From Streptomyces poriferorum (GTDB lineage Bacteria; Actinomycetota; Actinomycetes; Streptomycetales; Streptomycetaceae), in NCBI RefSeq assembly GCF_019399235.1, contig NZ_JAELVH010000053.1:1-40350 (forward strand): a stretch of DNA of 40,350 nt. The letters are read 5' to 3'. Both the position numbers and the translations under genes were made by a program. Every line of letters begins with the position of its first letter. The stretch's first letter is position 1. The notes under the pieces were generated by a model. It searched no databases and had not been told where the DNA came from. It saw nothing but the letters and a program-made list of their open reading frames with translations. Below, piece by piece: positions 1-8,209 of this stretch.

Positions 1-451
1 CCGCCGCGGAGACGGCCACCCCGAGCAGTGAGGCCAGGATGACGGGATTGCGCACCGGCATCGTGAGCATCCGGCGCAGTCCGCCGGTGGCCGCCCCGCC
101 GCCCTGTGTGCCCGAGTCCAGCAGGGTCAGGACCACGGGCGAGACGAACAGCACCTGGAACAGGATGACCTGGGCGACGAACGAGGCGTCGCCGAGCACG
201 TGCACCGCCACCGGGATGCCCAGATTGGCGGAGTTGACGTAGCCGGAGGCCATCCCGCTGACCGCCGCCTCGGCTCGTTCGCGGCCGAAGAAGCGCCGGC
301 TCACCGCGTATCCCAGAGCCGACACCAGCGCCGTGCCCGCGGCGAACGCCACCATCGACGGATGGGCGAAGGCGCCCGGCCGCGACCCGGACACCATGGT
401 GAACAGGGCGGCGGGCATGGCCACATGGAAGACGAACCGCCTGAGCAGCAC
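1..451 (-). CDS. AEC family transporter, N-terminus missing, C-terminus outside window
   Basis: The minus-strand frame reads as a membrane transporter of the auxin efflux carrier (AEC) family. It contains RRFVFHVAMPAALF, then SGYVNSANLGIPVAVHVLGD and a hydrophobic stretch ILFQVLFVSPVVLTLLD, a motif series typical of actinobacterial AEC proteins. Family members normally begin with one more membrane helix (roughly 25-30 residues) before the RRFVFHVA-like segment. Here the frame enters a 41-base inverted repeat instead and is closed by the TGA of the upstream P450 gene. The only usable start is GTG at 451, which has no clear ribosome binding site. The gene is therefore probably 5'-truncated and may be non-functional. 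It lies 72 bases downstream of the P450 on the same strand. The family is clear; the exact start is uncertain. Confidence 0.72.
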   Translation of the reverse strand, partial: MLLRRFVFHVAMPAALFTMVSGSRPGAFAHPSMVAFAAGTALVSALGYAVSRRFFGRERAEAAVSGMASGYVNSANLGIPVAVHVLGDASFVAQVILFQVLFVSPVVLTLLDSGTQGGGAATGGLRRMLTMPVRNPVILASLLGVAVSAA

Positions 452-541
452 GGCGTCCGCCTGAGCATCACGGTCCTCGTACCCCTGGCCGCCCTGCGGA
501 CAGGGGTACGAGGACCGTGATGCTCAGGCGGACGCCGTGCT
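447..541. repeat. 41-bp perfect inverted repeat (447-487 / 501-541, 13-base spacer)
   Basis: The arms are exact reverse complements, and pairing stops after base 447/541 on the outside and 487/501 on the inside. The right arm contains the last codons and stop of the P450. The left arm, read on the minus strand, is in frame with the AEC transporter. The RNA would form a very stable hairpin that could terminate the P450 transcript. Its overlap with both coding sequences is unusual, however, and coincides with loss of the transporter's N-terminus. Confidence 0.95.
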
Positions 542-1774
542 CACCTGGAGCTGCTTGATGCCGTTGAGCCAGGCCGACCGCAGCCGCCGCGGGTCGCCGG
601 TCAGCCGCAGGTCCGGCAGTACGTCCGCGATGGCGTTGAAGATCAGGTTGATCTCCATCACGGCCAGGGACTTGCCCAGGCAGAAGTGCGGACCGCCGCC
701 GCCGAAGCCGAGGTGCGGGTTCGGGTCGCGGGAGATGTCGAACTGCTCCGGGTTCTCGAACACTTCGGGGTCGTTGTTGGCCGAGGAGTAGAACAGCCCG
801 ACCCGGTCGCCCTTCTTGATCTGCTGCCCGCCCAGTTCGACGTCCTGGGTGGCGGTCCGCTGGAAGGAGACCACGGGTGTCGCCCAGCGGACGATCTCCT
901 CCGCGGTGGTCTCCGGCCGCTCCCGCTTGTAGAGCTCCCACTGCTCGGGGTGGGTCAGGAAGGCGTGCATGCCGTGGCTGATGGCGTTGCGCGTGGTCTC
1001 GTTGCCCGCCACGGCGAGCAGGATCACGAAGAAACCGAACTCGTCGGAGGAGAGGTTGCCCTCGCCCTCGGCGGCGACCAGTTGCGTGACGATGTCCTTG
1101 GCCGGGCACTCCTTGCGCGCCGCCGCGAGGTTCATCGAGTAGGAGACGATCTCCATGGCCGCCTCGGCGCCGATCTCCTCGGTGATCGCGTACTCCGGAT
1201 CGTCGTACGAGGCCATCTTGTTCGACCAGTCGAAGATCCGCGCCCGGTCCTCCTGCGGTACGCCGATGAGCTCGGCGATGGCCTGGAGCGGCAGTTCGAC
1301 GGCGATGTTGGTGACGAAGTCGAACGAGCCGTCGTCGTCGGCCCCGGCGAGTGCCGTCTCGACGATGGAGCGCGCCCGGTTGCGCAGCGTCTCCTCCAGG
1401 GACCGGATGGCGCGGGGGGTGAAGCCGCGCTGGACGATCTGGCGGACCCGGGTGTGCTCGGGCGGGTCCATGTTCAGCATGATCAGCTTCTGGACGTCGA
1501 TCTGGTCCCGGCTGATCGACTCGTTGAAGCGGATCACCGCGGTGTTGGTGTTCGACGAGAACAGCTCGGGATGGGTCGATACGTACTTGACGTCCGCGTG
1601 CCGGGTGACGACCCAGTAACCCGAGTCGTCGAAGCCGGAAATGCCGGTGGGCTGGGTGCACCACCAGACCGGCGCCGTCTCCCGCATGAGAGTGAACTCC
1701 GGGTGCGGGACCCGGGCGTGGAGCAGGTCGGGATCGGTGAAGTCGAACCCTTCGGGCAGATGGGGGCAGGGCAT
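524..1774 (-). CDS. Cytochrome P450, CYP125 family (steroid C26/27 side-chain hydroxylase type)
   Basis: This haem monooxygenase closely resembles mycobacterial CYP125A1, which oxidises the terminal methyl of the cholesterol side chain. Numbered from the 1774 start (416 aa), the family N-terminus LPEGFDFTDP is at 7-16, the I-helix oxygen-activation motif AGNETT at 256-261, the ExxR salt bridge at 293-296 and the haem ligand Cys365 within FGGGGPHFCLG. The C-terminal LNGIK matches CYP125A1. ATG at 1774 has GGAG six bases upstream. An in-frame ATG at 1840 would give 438 aa but lacks a Shine-Dalgarno sequence. The gene is divergent from a FadA5-like thiolase, and KstR-type boxes lie just upstream. 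A [3Fe-4S] ferredoxin that could donate electrons is encoded at 20930. The substrate is inferred from the family; no steroid-ring genes are visible here. Confidence 0.93.
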   Translation of the reverse strand: MPCPHLPEGFDFTDPDLLHARVPHPEFTLMRETAPVWWCTQPTGISGFDDSGYWVVTRHADVKYVSTHPELFSSNTNTAVIRFNESISRDQIDVQKLIMLNMDPPEHTRVRQIVQRGFTPRAIRSLEETLRNRARSIVETALAGADDDGSFDFVTNIAVELPLQAIAELIGVPQEDRARIFDWSNKMASYDDPEYAITEEIGAEAAMEIVSYSMNLAAARKECPAKDIVTQLVAAEGEGNLSSDEFGFFVILLAVAGNETTRNAISHGMHAFLTHPEQWELYKRERPETTAEEIVRWATPVVSFQRTATQDVELGGQQIKKGDRVGLFYSSANNDPEVFENPEQFDISRDPNPHLGFGGGGPHFCLGKSLAVMEINLIFNAIADVLPDLRLTGDPRRLRSAWLNGIKQLQVSTASA

Positions 1775-1859
1775 CGGCAGCTCCAGGTCAAGAACTCCAG
1801 GTCGGTCCGAGAGGCGCCGGAACATTGTCTGACGACCCATCAGAAGTTGCCCGCAAGGT

Positions 1860-1873
1860 AGTAACGAGTTCTA
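1860..1873 (-). promoter_or_regulatory. Candidate KstR operator upstream of the P450
   Basis: The 14-mer agtaacgagttcta fits the KstR pattern TNNAACNNGTTNNA at every fixed position except the first base. It lies 86 bases upstream of the preferred P450 start (20 bases upstream of the alternative ATG). A KstR-like repressor is encoded in the same window at 31683-32303. Confidence 0.6.
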
Positions 1874-1980
1874 CAACTGACAAGGGGCATGGCCGGATCT
1901 GTTGCGTGAAGCATCGGTGAATCAGGCCGGATCGCCGTGGGTGCCGGTCGTGAAGGCTGGGCAAGGTGCGTGCACGACTC

Positions 1981-2009
1981 TTGCGTACCGGGGGTAAGCC
2001 TCATAAGAC
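1981..2009 (+). promoter_or_regulatory. Possible -35/-10 promoter of the thiolase gene
   Basis: TTGCGT at 1981-1986 and TAAGAC at 2004-2009 are separated by 17 bases and resemble a vegetative promoter. The palindromic operator at 2018-2039 would then cover the transcription start, as expected for repression. The match is moderate. Confidence 0.4.
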
Positions 2010-2016
2010 TGCATGA

Positions 2017-3261
<1,245 letters not shown>

Positions 3262-3274
3262 GGGCTGTCCGGCC

Positions 3275-3305
3275 GGCGGGGGCCGCGACCGGAGCGGCCC
3301 CCGCC
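3275..3305. terminator. Bidirectional hairpin terminator between thiolase and GH89 genes
   Basis: Twelve-base perfect arms (3275-3286 and 3294-3305, GGCGGGGGCCGC and its complement) enclose a 7-base loop. The hairpin lies in the 50-base gap between two convergent genes. Confidence 0.85.
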
Positions 3306-3311
3306 ACCGGG

Positions 3312-6300
3312 TCAGCCCTCCAGCGACCAGCCGCTGAAGTCCGCCCGGCCCCGCCGGCCCGACCCGCCGTTCGCCGCCGTCATGAAGAACCCGACGTCCT
3401 GGACAGCCGCCGCACCCGGCACCGTTGCCGCGCCCATGGTCTGCCAGGTCGTCCCGCCGTCCGTCGAGCAGGAGCCCGTGTACGAGGCGCCTGTCCGGGT
3501 CAGCCGCAGCAGCACCGGCCCGGCGACGCCCGGCAGTGAGTCCCGCTTCTCCAGGGTGCCGTCACCGTTCGCGTCGTAGGAGAGCACGACCCCGTTGGCC
3601 GGGGTCAGGGCCAGGTTCAGGAAACCCCTGGACCCGGCCGTCGCCATCGCGTTGCGGACGACGATCCCGGCCCGCGCCCAGTTGCCGGTGTTCTCCTGGG
3701 AGTCGACGCGTACGGTCGCGCGCCCGCCGTCCATGAACGCCGCCGCCCGGTACACCGCCCCGAACTGGGCGGTGGACCCCCACAGGTCGCTCCCCGCCCC
3801 GTCGATGGCGAAGCGGTCGGCGACCTGGCCGAACGACGCGTCGTTCGCGTTGTGCGTCAGCCAGCCCGCCTCCAGCGGTCCCGCCACGTAGATCCGCCCC
3901 TGGACCACCGCCGTGACCGGCTTTTCCCCGCGCGGCCCGTACTCCGTGCGCAGCTCGAACGGATGCGGCTCCAGCGGCTCCTTCGGCGCGGCCGGCGGCG
4001 CGGTGACCCGCCAACTCGCCCCGGTGCTGCCACCCGCCTCCACACCGGCCTGCTCGACGGGACCCTGCGCCTCGCTCTCCAGGCCGGGAACCGTGAGGCA
4101 GAAGCGGACGCGGCCGGTCGGCCGCAGCCCGTTGACGTTGCGGAAGCCGGCCTCGACGACCGCCGAGCCGCCAGGCTCCATGGTCGCCCGGTCGGCCTCG
4201 ACGGTGACCGTGCCCTGGTAGGGGGCGGTGGACAGCGTCTCGTACACCCGGCGCGCGGTCCGGTGCACGGCGCTCGCGTTCAGCTCCCGCAGCGGGTACG
4301 CCTTGCGCTCGTGCGTCCACGGTTCCTCGACGGCGTACCAGTCGAAGGTCCTGGGCGCCCGGCCGTGGGCGAGTGCGTCCGCCATCTCGTCCAGATAGCT
4401 CTGCCACTGCGGCAGATGGAAGTCGCCGATCAGGCCCTGCCAGTCACGGTTGGCGTAGTTGGCCAGTTTCCCCACGTCGGCGGCCGGGCGGTCCGCCCAG
4501 GTGGTGATGAGCGCGCGGGCGCTGTGTTCCAGCTGGGCCGCCTCGGCGGGCGAGGAGGCGTACCGCCGCGCCTCCTCCAGCCACGGGCCGAGCATGAACG
4601 CCCGGTGGCCGCCGGTCATTTCGTCGCTCAGCCGCATCAGTTTCAGCCACAGCGAGGACAGCGCGGCGAACGCGTCCCGGTCCTTGCGGTCATAGGCGGC
4701 GCGCAGTTGCGGCAGCAGCTGCCGGGAGCGGTTGGCGAGTGCCTGGCGGGCGAAGTCGGTCAGGTCGAAGCGGTACGCCTCCGAGCGGCGCAGCGGTTCC
4801 CGTACCGCGAGGAGGCGGGCGAAGGCGCGGTCGAAGCCCGCCGAGTCGAACGACAGCTGGGTGGTCCCCCAGTACGTGGCGTTGACCGCCGCCAGGTCGG
4901 GGCGGGCCGCGAACAGCGAGTCGTGCGGGCGTCCGTCGCTGCTCTGCACGTCGTACGCGGTGTCACGCAGCGCGGCGAAGGCCGCCGTGGCCTGCCCGTC
5001 CCGGCCGCCGTAGCGGAACTGCGCGTACCGTGCGAACCACTCGGTCCGGTCGACGGTCTCCTCGCGCCAGGCCAGCTCGGTGAACAGCTCGAAGGCGGCC
5101 GGATCGCGGTCGGTGGACTCCGGCAGATAGGCGGTGCCGGTCAGCGCGCTGTCCGTCTTGTCGCGCCAGGCCGGGAACTTCTGCGTCCAGGACGGAGCCA
5201 TCGCGCCCAGCGTGGTCCGGCCGCCGAAGTTCGGGATCGCGCCGAACGCGTACGGGGTGTTCCCCCACTCCTTCTCGCGGTCCGTGGACTCGTCCAGCTC
5301 GGAGCGGCCGTCCACGATCAGGACATGCGTCTTGTCGAGTGCGGCCAGCATCTCGGGGCGCGGATTGCCGGTCCATCCCATGATCACCCAGGTGGCGCCG
5401 GGACGGGCGGTCTGCAGCGCGCGCTCGATCCCGCGCGCCGCCTCGGGGATGTCCACCCCGCCCGCGCTGCCGCCCTCGTGGAGGATGTCCATCTTGTACG
5501 AGGGCACGTCGTCGAACAGCACCCGCTGGTGCCGGTAGAAGGACTCGGCGACCCGGGCGAAGGTGTCGGTGCGCGGGTCCAGCCAGTCCGGGCGCCGGAA
5601 CCCCGACCACAGGCCCTGCGGAACGACGGAGGCGCCGGGGTTGCGGTCGGCGAACTCGCCCGGGACCGTGCCGAAGTACCCGGGCAGGACCGGGGCCATG
5701 CCGAGCTCGCGCATCCGGTCGGCGGCCCGCCGGCCCAGCGCGGCCCGCCGCGCGATGAGTTCCGGGCCGACCGGGCCCCCGTACCCGCTCATGTTCTGCA
5801 GCAGCCACCACGGCTGGTGGGTCGGCGCGGGGATCCAGGCCCTGGCCTCCGCGTCGCTGTAGCCGAACTCCTGCAGCATCCGGTGGTACACCGCCTCCTG
5901 ACCCACGGTCAGGAAGATCTCGTTGCAGCCGTGCAGGGCCAGCACGTCGAGCGTCCGCTCCCAGCGGGCCCAGTCGGCGTACGGGGCGGTGTATCCGTCG
6001 TACGTGTCGTTGAAGGCGAACCGGTGCGGGACCGTCGCCGCGCGTTCCAGCGGCTGCCGGGGCGCGGGCAGCACGGCAGGCAGGTCGAGTTGGCTGCCGG
6101 CCCAGGAGATCACCGCGTCGCACACGTACTTCAGGTACCAGTGCACCCCGGTCAGAATCACCGCCGGACCGGTCCCCGCGACCTCGATGCGCCCACGCGA
6201 ACCGCCGACCCGGAAGCGCTCGCCGCCGTCCGCCGGATCGAGGAGGGTGAGCCGGAACTGGTCGGCGTGCCCGCCCAGCAGCCGCCCCAGGGCCGCCCGC

Positions 6301-6425
6301 GCGGCCGCGGTCGCCGCCGCCGTCCGGGCCGGGCCTGCCACCGCCGGGATCCGCGTGCCGAGAGCGGCGGACATGCCCACCGCTCCGGCCGAGCTCAGTA
6401 GCGTACGTCTCGACAACTGCGTCAC
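3312..6425 (-). CDS. Secreted alpha-N-acetylglucosaminidase (GH89, NAGLU-like)
   Basis: This large exo-glycosidase is predicted to remove terminal alpha-linked GlcNAc. The N-terminus SRRTLLSSAGAVGMSAALG is a twin-arginine export signal. Counting from the 6425 start (1037 aa), an N-terminal domain covers about 35-120, followed by the catalytic barrel. The two acids match those of human NAGLU by context: Glu317 in DILHEGG and Glu436 in TAYLPEST, the latter just before a conserved ELAWR. A helical domain extends to about 690. A beta-rich region and a C-terminal module (about 850-1037, starting AGWLTHNAND) look like carbohydrate-binding or accessory domains. GTG at 6425 has AAGGAG five bases upstream; GTG at 6431 would overlap that site. 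The gene converges on the thiolase. The substrate is inferred; mucin-type or heparan glycans are possible. Confidence 0.92.
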   Translation of the reverse strand: MTQLSRRTLLSSAGAVGMSAALGTRIPAVAGPARTAAATAAARAALGRLLGGHADQFRLTLLDPADGGERFRVGGSRGRIEVAGTGPAVILTGVHWYLKYVCDAVISWAGSQLDLPAVLPAPRQPLERAATVPHRFAFNDTYDGYTAPYADWARWERTLDVLALHGCNEIFLTVGQEAVYHRMLQEFGYSDAEARAWIPAPTHQPWWLLQNMSGYGGPVGPELIARRAALGRRAADRMRELGMAPVLPGYFGTVPGEFADRNPGASVVPQGLWSGFRRPDWLDPRTDTFARVAESFYRHQRVLFDDVPSYKMDILHEGGSAGGVDIPEAARGIERALQTARPGATWVIMGWTGNPRPEMLAALDKTHVLIVDGRSELDESTDREKEWGNTPYAFGAIPNFGGRTTLGAMAPSWTQKFPAWRDKTDSALTGTAYLPESTDRDPAAFELFTELAWREETVDRTEWFARYAQFRYGGRDGQATAAFAALRDTAYDVQSSDGRPHDSLFAARPDLAAVNATYWGTTQLSFDSAGFDRAFARLLAVREPLRRSEAYRFDLTDFARQALANRSRQLLPQLRAAYDRKDRDAFAALSSLWLKLMRLSDEMTGGHRAFMLGPWLEEARRYASSPAEAAQLEHSARALITTWADRPAADVGKLANYANRDWQGLIGDFHLPQWQSYLDEMADALAHGRAPRTFDWYAVEEPWTHERKAYPLRELNASAVHRTARRVYETLSTAPYQGTVTVEADRATMEPGGSAVVEAGFRNVNGLRPTGRVRFCLTVPGLESEAQGPVEQAGVEAGGSTGASWRVTAPPAAPKEPLEPHPFELRTEYGPRGEKPVTAVVQGRIYVAGPLEAGWLTHNANDASFGQVADRFAIDGAGSDLWGSTAQFGAVYRAAAFMDGGRATVRVDSQENTGNWARAGIVVRNAMATAGSRGFLNLALTPANGVVLSYDANGDGTLEKRDSLPGVAGPVLLRLTRTGASYTGSCSTDGGTTWQTMGAATVPGAAAVQDVGFFMTAANGGSGRRGRADFSGWSLEG

Positions 6426-6577
6426 GAGCACTCCTTGGTCGTCGCCACGGATGGTGCGTCAGATGTGAACCGGATTCTGCGGGGCGCACGTTAATGGGGG
6501 GACGCAGGCGCGACAACGGGTCCCCAACATCTTTCGGACAGGCCGCCGGATGGCCCAGGGTCCCGTCCCGGGCATGG

Positions 6578-6623
6578 CGAAGAGCCCCCGTACACCGCGG
6601 GTGCGGTGTACGGGGGCTCTTCG
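6578..6623 (-). terminator. Strong hairpin terminator after the SLT-domain gene
   Basis: Perfect 21-base arms (6578-6598 and 6603-6623) flank a GGGT loop, starting 28 bases after the stop of the SLT-domain gene. This is the strongest conventional terminator in the window and isolates the gene from the GH89 gene downstream. Confidence 0.92.
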
Positions 6624-6650
6624 TCGCTACTGGCTCCGGCCCGGGTGGAC

Positions 6651-7076
6651 TCAGTACCAGTTGTTGGCCTGCCAGAAGGACCAGGCGCCACAGGGGCTGC
6701 CGTAGCGGGAGTTCATGTAGTCCATGCCCCACTTGATCTGGGTGGTGGGGTTGGTCTGCCAGTCGGAGCCGGCGGACGCCATCTTCGAGCCGGGCAGCGC
6801 CTGGACCAGGCCGTAGGCGCCGGAGGAGGCGTTGGTCGCGCTCGGGTTCCAGCCGCTCTCGTGGCTGACGATGTTGCTGAAGCACTGGAACTGCGCGTCG
6901 TCACCGATCATCTGCTTCGCCGTGTCCTGAGCACTCGCGGCAGCGGACGTCGGCGCGGCGGTGGTGGCCGCCATGGCCGGGGAGACGCCCAGGGCCACAC
7001 CGGAGGCACCCAGCAGCACTGCTGCACCGGCGACGGCGGACTTGCGACGGGCGAGGATGTTACGGGCGAACGACAC
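6651..7076 (-). CDS. Small secreted transglycosylase-like (SLT domain) protein
   Basis: The 141-residue exported protein starts VSFARNILARRKS and has a signal peptide ending near SPAMA (about 36). A short linker precedes a compact lysozyme-fold domain from about 52 to the C-terminus. The probable catalytic Glu73 lies in SHESGW, followed by SGAYGLVQ (the usual GLxQ) and the C-terminal WGMDYMNSRYG / WSFWQANNWY block of actinobacterial SLT and Rpf-type proteins. It probably cleaves peptidoglycan outside the membrane. GTG at 7076 is chosen because the signal peptide begins there; an upstream ATG at 7196 would add 40 residues without signal character. The roughly 300-base leader is unusually long, which hints at RNA-level control. 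Confidence 0.85.
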   Translation of the reverse strand: MSFARNILARRKSAVAGAAVLLGASGVALGVSPAMAATTAAPTSAAASAQDTAKQMIGDDAQFQCFSNIVSHESGWNPSATNASSGAYGLVQALPGSKMASAGSDWQTNPTTQIKWGMDYMNSRYGSPCGAWSFWQANNWY

Positions 7077-7355
7077 AGAGGAACCTAACGTCGGGTACGG
7101 GGGAGTCGCGTGCTCCGGTCCGGATCCTGCGTGGACCGTTGCGCGTTGACCGCTGTCCGTTCCGGTGGACGCTGCGGTGCTCGGCGACATCTCCATGGTT
7201 AGCCGCGCCGTTCAACCACCGCAACGACCCCCGGTACGACCCTGCCTCGCACCCGGGGCCGAAGGTCCCGAACCACCTCAAACCGCTCGATAGCAGGTCG
7301 GAGCGGGTGGAACGGGGTCCGGCGGCCGCCCTGTGAGGCTCCTAACCCGCTTCGT
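7077..7355 (-). other. Long untranslated leader region of the SLT-domain gene
   Basis: About 280 bases with no credible gene separate the ECF operon's terminator from the SLT-domain gene. In Streptomyces, genes of this class (rpf, NLP/P60, SLT) often carry c-di-AMP (ydaO-type) riboswitches. I see G-rich and C-rich blocks able to pair (GGTGGTT around 7275 and again around 7216) but could not confirm the riboswitch core by eye. Confidence 0.4.
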
Positions 7356-7373
7356 ACAGGACCAAGGTCCTGT
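7356..7373 (-). terminator. Small hairpin at the end of the ECF operon
   Basis: Eight-base arms ACAGGACC and GGTCCTGT with a two-base centre lie 9 bases after the stop of the last ECF gene. The stem is short but well placed. Confidence 0.5.
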
Positions 7374-7381
7374 GGGTGCCC

Positions 7382-8209
7382 TCACTCCCCGGGACCCCCG
7401 AATGTGACCTGGGCCTCGAAGGCGGCCCGCCTCGTGGCCCGTCGCAGCGCCTTCAGCAGCGCGGTTCCGACGGTCAGCGTCAGGACGACGGTGAGCACGG
7501 CCCGGCCCAGGTCCCAGCCCAGTGAGGTGGCCGTGCAGTAGGCGAGGAAGCGCACCAGGTTTTCGCCCAGGGCGTCACCGGGATGGAAGGAGATGCCCGA
7601 GGCCTGGCCCGGCACGATCGTCCACCCGTAGAGGTTCATGACCGTCCCGTACGCGAACGAGGCCACCGCCCCGTACGCGGCGAGCATCAGCAGCTCGGCG
7701 CGCCCGCGCAGCCGGTCCGGGCCGGGCAGCATCCCGGCGCCCATCGCGAACCAGCCCATCGACAACATCTGGAACGGCATCCACGGGCCCACCCCGCCGG
7801 TCAGCAGCGCGGAGGCGAACATCGTCACCGAGCCAAGCACGAAGCCGAAGCCCGGCCCGAGCACCCGCCCGCTCAGCACCATCAGGAAGAACATCGGCTC
7901 CAGACCGGCCGTACCCGCCCCCAGCGGGCGCAGCGCGGCCCCCACCGCGGCCAGCACCCCCAGCATCGCGACCGCCTTCGCGTCGAGCCCGGAGTCCGCG
8001 ATCATCGCGACCACCACCCCGACCAGCAGCGGAAGCAGCGCGGCGAACAGCCACGGCGCGTCCTTCGAGTGCGCGAGCCCGGAGTCAGGCCCGGCCAGCA
8101 GCGGCCAGCCGAAGGCGGCCACCCCGATCGCGCTGATCAGCACCAGCGCGGCGACCGCCCGCGGCCCGAGCCGCACCGGCCGCGCGCTGCGCCCTGTCGT
8201 ACCGGTCAC
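7382..8209 (-). CDS. ECF transporter substrate-binding (S) component
   Basis: This is an integral membrane protein of 275 aa with about six hydrophobic helices. The motif series GFVLGSVTMFASALLTGGVG and PFQMLSMGWFAMGAG is characteristic of the vitamin-type ECF S-component family. It would bind the vitamin in the membrane and pair with the T and ATPase subunits encoded immediately upstream. GTG at 8209 is preceded by GGAGGTG and overlaps the ATPase stop by four bases, so translation is coupled; longer in-frame starts are rejected. It is the last gene of a five-gene operon headed by a cobalamin riboswitch, so the cargo is inferred to be cobalamin, a corrinoid or a precursor. The sequence alone does not exclude another vitamin. 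Confidence 0.85.
   Translation of the reverse strand: MTGTTGRSARPVRLGPRAVAALVLISAIGVAAFGWPLLAGPDSGLAHSKDAPWLFAALLPLLVGVVVAMIADSGLDAKAVAMLGVLAAVGAALRPLGAGTAGLEPMFFLMVLSGRVLGPGFGFVLGSVTMFASALLTGGVGPWMPFQMLSMGWFAMGAGMLPGPDRLRGRAELLMLAAYGAVASFAYGTVMNLYGWTIVPGQASGISFHPGDALGENLVRFLAYCTATSLGWDLGRAVLTVVLTLTVGTALLKALRRATRRAAFEAQVTFGGPGE

Noticed and set aside
686..1861. Long plus-strand open frame opposite the P450 gene
   Set aside because: Its product is low-complexity Arg/Gly/Val-rich, with no family motifs, and is fully antisense to a clear P450.
3852..6401. 849-codon plus-strand open frame opposite GH89
   Set aside because: Typical high-GC shadow frame; the minus strand has export signal, catalytic residues and domain order.
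7141..7330. c-di-AMP (ydaO-type) riboswitch
   Set aside because: The expected core could not be matched by eye, so it is listed only as a leader region to test.
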